DNA from: Rubrivivax sp.
Lineage (GTDB): Bacteria; Pseudomonadota; Gammaproteobacteria; Burkholderiales; Burkholderiaceae_C
Direction: 5' to 3'
DNA: 64,000 bases
NCBI GenBank assembly: GCA_019635315.1
Contig: JAHBZT010000001.1
Location: 1,348,001-1,412,000 of the forward strand
This document shows positions 58,855-64,000 of the stretch, piece after piece. Both the position numbers and the translations under genes were made by a program. Every line of letters starts with the position of its first letter. Within the stretch, counting starts at the first letter, position 1. Below the pieces are notes generated by a model, which was given only the letters and a program-made list of their open reading frames with translations, ran no database searches and had not been told where the DNA came from.

Positions 58855-60110
58855 GGCTGCTCTACAGCACGCGTGAGACGTATCCGACCTACCGCGTCGA
58901 TCTGACCGAGTTGTTCTCCAATCAACTCAGGCGTTCCGGCTTCTCGACGACCTGGCACATGCGGGCGGCCGCGCCAGGACCGGCGCACACCGGCGCGACG
59001 GCTGTCGGGGAGGCCGTTCACGTGGGCGCCAAGGCAGGTCCGGGCCCGCTGTCTGCGGTTTCCGATTTCGCCAAGGGGCTGCTCCACGACTTTCGGTTGT
59101 GGCGGTTGATCCGGCGCGGACAGTTCGACGCCGTGCAGGTTCGTGACAAGCCGCTGGCAGGACTCGTCGCCTCCATCGCTTGCCGAGCGGCCTGCATACC
59201 CTTCTTCTACTGGATGTCCTTCCCCTATCCGGAGGCGGATCTGTTCCGAGCGCGCGATCCCGAGCAGCGGCTCGGCGCTGTCCGCAGGCTGGTGTTGCGC
59301 GTTCGGGGCGGGTTCACCGCCTGGGTGCTCTACAAGTGGGTACTGCCGGCGGCAGACCATGTCTTCGTCCAGAGCGATCGAATGCTGCAGGACGTCGAGG
59401 CCCGGGGAGTCGTGCGTGCACGGATGACGCCGGTGCCCATGGGGATCGACATCGAAAGCGTCGAGCATGCCCAGGTGGACGGGCTCGCGGACCCGCGCCT
59501 GCACGGTCGCATTCCCCTCGTCTACCTTGGCACCATGGTCAGGCTCCGCCGCATCGATGTCCTGCTGCACGCGATGGTGCTGATCCGGCAACAAGAACCC
59601 AAGGCCCTACTGCTCATGGTCGGCGACGCGCCCGCGCGAGACATGCAGGACCTGCGGGACGAGTGCCGGCGCCTGGGCTTGCTCGATCACGTCATCTTCA
59701 CCGGCTTCATTCCGATGGAAGCCGGATGGTCCTGGGTGCGAGCCGCAGCGGTAGGCTTGTCGCCATGCCGACCGAGCCCGATCCTGGACGTGGGCACGCC
59801 GACCAAGGTGATCGAGTATCTTGCCTGGGGCAAGCCGGTCGTGGCCAACCACCATCCCGATCAGACTGCGGTCATCGAGGCCAGTGCATGTGGCGTCCTG
59901 GTCGACTTCAGTGCCGAGGGGTTCGCGCGCGGGGTGATCGCGGCGCTGAACGACCCGGCGCTGGCTGCGCGCGCGGCGCAGCGCGGGCGCGAGTGGGTCC
60001 GGCAACACAGGGATTACGCCGTGATCGCGCGGGGCCTGGAGCGGCGCTATCGCGAGCTGATCGCTGCAGCGCCGACGTCTGCGCGGCATGCTGCCGGCGT
60101 GCGTGGCTGA
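58851..60110 (+). CDS. glycosyltransferase, family 4 type
   Basis: 419 residues. GT-B fold: the C-terminal domain has LVYLGTMVRLRRIDVLLHAMVLIRQ, LLLMVGDAPARDMQDLRDECRRLGLLDHVIFTGFIP and the nucleotide-sugar region GTPTKVIEYLAWGKPVVANHHPDQTAVIEAS with the conserved Glu pair of GT4. No membrane anchor. Presumably adds a sugar to the lipid-linked repeat unit. Confidence 0.88.
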   Translation: MRLLYSTRETYPTYRVDLTELFSNQLRRSGFSTTWHMRAAAPGPAHTGATAVGEAVHVGAKAGPGPLSAVSDFAKGLLHDFRLWRLIRRGQFDAVQVRDKPLAGLVASIACRAACIPFFYWMSFPYPEADLFRARDPEQRLGAVRRLVLRVRGGFTAWVLYKWVLPAADHVFVQSDRMLQDVEARGVVRARMTPVPMGIDIESVEHAQVDGLADPRLHGRIPLVYLGTMVRLRRIDVLLHAMVLIRQQEPKALLLMVGDAPARDMQDLRDECRRLGLLDHVIFTGFIPMEAGWSWVRAAAVGLSPCRPSPILDVGTPTKVIEYLAWGKPVVANHHPDQTAVIEASACGVLVDFSAEGFARGVIAALNDPALAARAAQRGREWVRQHRDYAVIARGLERRYRELIAAAPTSARHAAGVRG

Positions 60111-60157
60111 GCGAAGTCCGGTCCAGCCGCAGTGCCGGGTCGTCTCACCCATTGGCC

Positions 60158-61690
60158 GTGAAACCCACCATCTACTCCGGTCGTCGATTCCGGCGCGCGC
60201 TCGGACACTTGCTGGTCGGCCGTGCCGCTCAGGCCGCTGCGACGATCGCCTTGGCTCTGCTGGCGATCCGCGCCTTGGGGCCCACGGAGTATGGCCTGTA
60301 CATGGTGCTGCTGGGCATCGTGGACCTGTGTCACCCCCTCAGTTCACTGGGCTTGCTGCCCACAGCGCAGCAGTTCCTGCCGGAGATGGCACTGCATGCC
60401 CGTGCGACGCAGCTTCGCCGCTTCGTCCGCTGGCTGACCTTGTTGCGCGTCGCGGCACTGCTCGCCTTCGCGGGCACGGCCTACGCGTACTGGGACACGA
60501 TCGCCAGCTGGCTCGGCTTCGATGCGGCGGTTTACGAGGGGGCGGCGCTGGCATGCCTGCTCATCGTGACTCTGCTCGGTGCCATGTTCACCGAGACCTT
60601 GCTCGAGTCGCTGCTGGAGCAGCGGTTCGTGCATGCCTCCAGAGCGCTCTATGGGCTGGGACGACTCGCCGGACTGCTTCTGCTGATGGCCTTCGAAGCG
60701 GTCAGCGTCGTTCACATGCTCTGGATCGACGTCGGGCTGTCGGTGCTGCGCTGGGCCGGCGCCGAGATCGTCCTGGTCCGACAGCTGCGTCGACTGCATC
60801 CCGACGGATCGAGGGAGTTCCATCGAAGTGAGGTCGTGCGCTTCGGCTGGCACCTGTCCGGTGCACAGGTCATGAACGCGGCGGCGTCACCGGGGGCGCT
60901 GCGTGCGATCGTTGCCGGCGGACTCGGCGTCGACCTGGCCGGCCACTTCGCCTTCGCGCAGCAACTTCTCAAGCAGGCGACTCAGAGCATGCCCACGACG
61001 TGGCTGGCCAATGTCGTCAGGCCGATGCTGATCGCGCGGCACCGGTCGGGCGATAGCGAGGTCGTGGCGCTGTCCGGTGGGTTGCTGTGGAAGATCAACC
61101 TCGGCTTCGCGCTCGCCATCGTCGGGATGACATCCGTCGGAGGCGATCCGCTGATGGTCTTGCTGAGCGGCGACCGCATCCCCGACGGCGGAGCGTTGCT
61201 GACGCTCGTGATGCTGGCCGGCGTGGCGCTGACGCAGAACCAGGTCAGTACGGCGATGATGCATGTCTATCGATACTCGTCCCTGGCCCGGGCCGCTGCC
61301 TTGGCCGCTCTCCTCGTGCCGGTGCTCGTCGTGCTGGGTGCGCGGACGAGCTTGGACGCTGCAGCGGCAGGTCTCGCTTTGGGTACGGCCATGATGGCGT
61401 TGGCGAGCCTGGTGCTGCTGCAGCGACAGACCCATCGCGTCGTCCTCGATCGCAACGGGCTCGTCAGGCTTGCATTCGCGTTGGCGTTCGCTGTGGCCGC
61501 AGGCGTGCTTGCGGCCCGTTGGGGCCTGGGTGCCGCCATCGCCGCCTTTCTGGCTGCATATGCCCTGGCCCTGCGCGCAGTGCGTCCTCTGAACGCACAG
61601 GAGTTCGAAGTCCTGCAACGCATTGCCGGAAGGCCGCTGGGTCTCCTGGCGTGGCTCGTGCGTCCGCCCGCCAAGCCTGCTCACAGATGA
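60158..61690 (+). CDS. oligosaccharide flippase family protein (Wzx-like)
   Basis: 510 residues, GTG start. About 12-14 membrane helices; the N-terminus LGHLLVGRAAQAAATIALALLAIRALGPTEYGLYMVLLGIVDL is the usual polysacc_synt/MATE-like opening (GPxxYGxY). Would flip the lipid-linked oligosaccharide across the inner membrane. Overlaps the next gene by ATGA. Confidence 0.85.
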   Translation: MKPTIYSGRRFRRALGHLLVGRAAQAAATIALALLAIRALGPTEYGLYMVLLGIVDLCHPLSSLGLLPTAQQFLPEMALHARATQLRRFVRWLTLLRVAALLAFAGTAYAYWDTIASWLGFDAAVYEGAALACLLIVTLLGAMFTETLLESLLEQRFVHASRALYGLGRLAGLLLLMAFEAVSVVHMLWIDVGLSVLRWAGAEIVLVRQLRRLHPDGSREFHRSEVVRFGWHLSGAQVMNAAASPGALRAIVAGGLGVDLAGHFAFAQQLLKQATQSMPTTWLANVVRPMLIARHRSGDSEVVALSGGLLWKINLGFALAIVGMTSVGGDPLMVLLSGDRIPDGGALLTLVMLAGVALTQNQVSTAMMHVYRYSSLARAAALAALLVPVLVVLGARTSLDAAAAGLALGTAMMALASLVLLQRQTHRVVLDRNGLVRLAFALAFAVAAGVLAARWGLGAAIAAFLAAYALALRAVRPLNAQEFEVLQRIAGRPLGLLAWLVRPPAKPAHR

Positions 61691-62640
61691 ACATCGATCC
61701 GAACACTACAGCGAAGGGCGGTTCTTCAATGCAGGAACGGCCCAAGGCAGGCGTCTTGCCAAGCCATCTGCTCGACTTCGTTGTCGGCACCGGCCGCTGC
61801 GGGTCGACTTTCGTGCATGAGGTGCTGGCACGTCATGAAGCCTACGGCTTCGTGGCCAACATCGAAGACAACCTGCGCTGGCTGAATCGGCTGGGGCGCT
61901 ACAACGCCACGATCTACCGCAGCCCCTTGGGGCGGCACACGGCCAAGGGCGGACTGCGGTTTGCACCTTCTGAGGCGTATCGGCTGATCGCGCGCGAGGT
62001 GTCGCCCATCTACGTGCGGCCGATGCGGGACCTTCGCGGCGACGACGTTACGCCATGGCTGGCACAGCGCTTTCGGCGCTTCTTCGGCGAACGCCTGCTG
62101 GCGCAGCGCAAGGCCCGCTTCACCCACAAGTACACCGGCTGGTCTCGCATCGGCTTCTTCGACGCCATCTTTCCCGAGTCGCGGTTCGTCCATGTCGTGC
62201 GCGACGGCCGCGCCGTCGTCAACTCCTGGCTTCAGATGCCCTGGTGGGATGGCTATGGCGGACCGGACAGCTGGCTGTGGGGACCGCTCAGCCCGGAGGA
62301 GCACGAGCGCTGGCGACGGGCCGACCGATCGTTCGTGCTGCTGAGCGCGATGGGGTGGCGTCGATTGATGGAGTCCTACGACGAGGCGGGCGCCCTCCTG
62401 GCGCCCGACCGCTTGCTGACAGTGCGCTACGAGGATGTCTTGGCGAGGCCCCGCGACACCTTTGCACGAATGCTCGACTTCCTTCGCCTTCCGCTCACCG
62501 ACGGCTTTGACCGTGAGTTGCGGCGCACCGTGGTGAAGTCCGATCGCGCACGGGCGTTCGAACGCGATCTGGGTCCAGGCCACCTGGCGCTCGTGGAGGG
62601 GGAGATCGGCCCGCTGCTGTCGCGGCACGGATACTGCTGA
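61687..62640 (+). CDS. sulfotransferase
   Basis: 317 residues. 5'-phosphosulfate loop VVGTGRCGSTFVHEVLARH near residue 32 and 3'-phosphate site RFVHVVRDGRAVVNSWLQMPWWDG near residue 160, the two PAPS-binding signatures of the sulfotransferase_3/heparan type. The C-terminal LLTVRYEDVLARPRDTFARMLDFLRLPL is also typical. Acceptor unknown; in this locus probably a sugar. Confidence 0.88.
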   Translation: MNIDPNTTAKGGSSMQERPKAGVLPSHLLDFVVGTGRCGSTFVHEVLARHEAYGFVANIEDNLRWLNRLGRYNATIYRSPLGRHTAKGGLRFAPSEAYRLIAREVSPIYVRPMRDLRGDDVTPWLAQRFRRFFGERLLAQRKARFTHKYTGWSRIGFFDAIFPESRFVHVVRDGRAVVNSWLQMPWWDGYGGPDSWLWGPLSPEEHERWRRADRSFVLLSAMGWRRLMESYDEAGALLAPDRLLTVRYEDVLARPRDTFARMLDFLRLPLTDGFDRELRRTVVKSDRARAFERDLGPGHLALVEGEIGPLLSRHGYC

Positions 62641-62693
62641 GCTTGCCTCATGCCTGCCCAAGCTCATCTCGCTCGCATACGCCCAGAATTGCC

Positions 62694-63641
62694 ATGACAC
62701 CGGTCTTCCTGCTCGGCCCCGGGCGCTCTGGCACGACGCTGCTCTATAAACTGGTGGCGGCGATGCCCGACGTGGGCTACCTGAGCAACTACAACGCGCG
62801 CTTCCCTCAGGCCCCGATGTGGGGCCTGGCCGCGCGACCGGTCAGCCACGCGTTCAGGATGAAGCGATTCGCCTGGTTTCAGGACGAAGGCGGTGCGTAC
62901 TTCAACGATGGCAGGCCATGGCACCAGCGCATCGTTCCCACGCCCGTGGAGGCGGAACCGGTGTACCGCTCCTGCGGCATGCCCGACAGCGAAGATCTGG
63001 ATCGACCCCTCCCCGCGGACGTTGTCGAACGGCTGCGCAGGCGTTTTCGGGACATCGCGGCGGCCATGGGCCGCTCCGTCGTGGTGTCCAAGCGCACCGC
63101 GAACAACCGGCGCGTTGCGCAGTTGCTGCAGGCATTTCCCGACGCGCGATTCGTCTGCCTGCTGCGTGACGGCCGTGCGGTGGCGCGTTCGCTCGTCCGC
63201 GTGCACTGGTGGTCGGACCACACCTTGTTCTGGTGCGGGCGCACGCCGCGAAGCCTGGTGGCGGAAGGAGACGACGAACTGGTCCTTGCGGCGCGAAACT
63301 GGGTCGAGGAGATGGCGGTGATGGAAGCCGGCATGCGGCAGATTCCCGCGGCCCAGAGAATGGATCTGCGCTACGACGACCTGCTTGCCGATCCTCGCGC
63401 TTGCCTGACGCGCGTGCACGCGTTCATGCACACCGGGAAGGTGTTGCCGGCTGCCTACTGGGAACTCGTCGACTCCCTGGCCCTTCGGCCGACCGCTGCG
63501 GACTGGCTCGCGCGCATGCCTGCCGAGGAGCGTCGCAGCATCGAGGAAGTTCAGCGGGACACGCTGCAGCGCTGGCGCTTCACAGACGGCGACGCGCGTC
63601 CAGCCTTGCCCATGTGGTCCTCGACGAACATCGACCGATGA
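62694..63641 (+). CDS. sulfotransferase
   Basis: 315 residues. 5'-PSB loop VFLLGPGRSGTTLLYKLVAAMP at the start and 3'-PB site RFVCLLRDGRAVARSLVRVHWW near residue 157; C-terminal MDLRYDDLLADPRACLTRVHAFMHTG. Distinct from, but similar in plan to, the preceding gene; low identity by eye, so not a recent duplicate. Overlaps the next gene by ATGA. Confidence 0.87.
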   Translation: MTPVFLLGPGRSGTTLLYKLVAAMPDVGYLSNYNARFPQAPMWGLAARPVSHAFRMKRFAWFQDEGGAYFNDGRPWHQRIVPTPVEAEPVYRSCGMPDSEDLDRPLPADVVERLRRRFRDIAAAMGRSVVVSKRTANNRRVAQLLQAFPDARFVCLLRDGRAVARSLVRVHWWSDHTLFWCGRTPRSLVAEGDDELVLAARNWVEEMAVMEAGMRQIPAAQRMDLRYDDLLADPRACLTRVHAFMHTGKVLPAAYWELVDSLALRPTAADWLARMPAEERRSIEEVQRDTLQRWRFTDGDARPALPMWSSTNIDR

Positions 63642-64000
63642 GCGCTCTGCCGTCGTCCGCGATCGCGGTGCGGTCGCTGCTGTCGATCAACAACTACCAC
63701 TATCGCCGGGGTGGCGCCGAGGCCGTCTTCCTGGACCAGAACGCGCTGTTCGAACAGCGCGGCTGGAAGGTCATGCCGTTCGCCATGCGCCACGAACGCA
63801 ACCTGGACACGCCGTGGTCGCACTACTTCGTCGACGAGATCGAATTCGGGGGGCAGTACAGCGCCGGTCGCCAGTTGGTCAATGCCGCCAAGATCATCTG
63901 GTCCACCGAGGCGCGACGGCGCATCGAGTCCCTCGTTCGCGAGCACCGGCCGTCCATCGCGCACGCGCACAACGTCTACCACCACATTTCGCCGGCGATT
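63638..64000 (+). CDS. glycosyltransferase, family 4 type (N-terminal part)
   Basis: Partial, 121 codons to the right edge. SLLSINNYHYRRGGAEAVFLDQNALFEQRGWKVMPFAM is the GT4 N-terminal donor-fold opening with the RGGAE motif, and EHRPSIAHAHNVYHHISPAI follows. The rest is beyond the window. Confidence 0.85.
   Translation, partial: MSALPSSAIAVRSLLSINNYHYRRGGAEAVFLDQNALFEQRGWKVMPFAMRHERNLDTPWSHYFVDEIEFGGQYSAGRQLVNAAKIIWSTEARRRIESLVREHRPSIAHAHNVYHHISPAI

Overview
The window is about 70% GC and reads as the chromosome of a flagellated betaproteobacterium of the order Burkholderiales, most like the Rubrivivax/Leptothrix/Roseateles group. The support is the gene content and order (petABC-sspAB-tRNA-Thr, dciA-M23-secA-argJ), the separate cytochrome b and c1 genes, the DUF2917/LysR pair, and an exosortase-B/EpsDEFGI locus. 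Almost all of the sequence is coding. I see no rRNA, CRISPR array, IS transposase, integrase or phage gene.

Layout. 1-4337: flagellar basal-body genes, fliF-G-H-I (minus, fliI cut by the window edge) divergent from fliE. 4338-4978: a gene-free stretch holding a pair of long palindromic repeat units. 4979-6329: DUF2917 gene divergent from a LysR regulator. 6526-11788: Rieske oxygenase, P-loop kinase-like protein, PACE-type efflux protein, ethanolamine ammonia-lyase (eutB, eutC) and a putative small lipoprotein; eutB and eutC are split by a second copy of the repeat pair. 11829-17297: a large winged-helix/ATPase regulator divergent from a BTAD-type regulator, a PEP-CTERM protein and a TPR protein. 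17446-25981: SMP-30-like protein, lpxC, a small membrane protein, a DegS/DegQ-like protease, a Nif3-like protein, pdxA, a DUF1631 protein and mscL. 26216-36742: cytochrome bc1 (petABC), sspA/sspB, tRNA-Thr, dciA, M23 peptidase, secA, GNAT acetyltransferase, argJ. 36821-38964: MFS exporter and a PEP-CTERM variant protein. 39028-44090: the glycerol-3-phosphate uptake operon ugpBAEC plus ugpQ (minus). 44298-50899: a giant FAD/Fe-S oxidoreductase, a PEP-CTERM protein, a DUF971 protein, ubiE and a Tim44-like protein. 51238-64000: an exopolysaccharide/exosortase-B locus (epsD-E-F-G-xrtB-epsI, polymerase, glycosyltransferases, flippase, two sulfotransferases) that continues past the window.

How the parts fit. 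The exosortase XrtB near 56 kb is the likely processing enzyme for the three short PEP-CTERM proteins scattered at 15.3, 38.3 and 48.6 kb, and its neighbours would build and export a surface polysaccharide. Two sulfotransferases suggest that this polymer, or a glycolipid, is sulfated. From about 55.3 kb the base composition drops visibly toward 60-65% GC, as expected of an exchangeable glycan cassette. ugpB is separated from ugpA by three consecutive hairpins, and the space upstream of ugpB holds an inverted repeat of CTGTCAT half sites.

The most unusual signal is non-coding: four related units of 227-243 bp (two inverted pairs). Each has near-perfect terminal inverted arms, two small hairpins and a 52-bp core. 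The arms differ between loci, but the two arms of each unit have changed together, which points to a selected hairpin structure. One pair sits inside the eutB-eutC operon.
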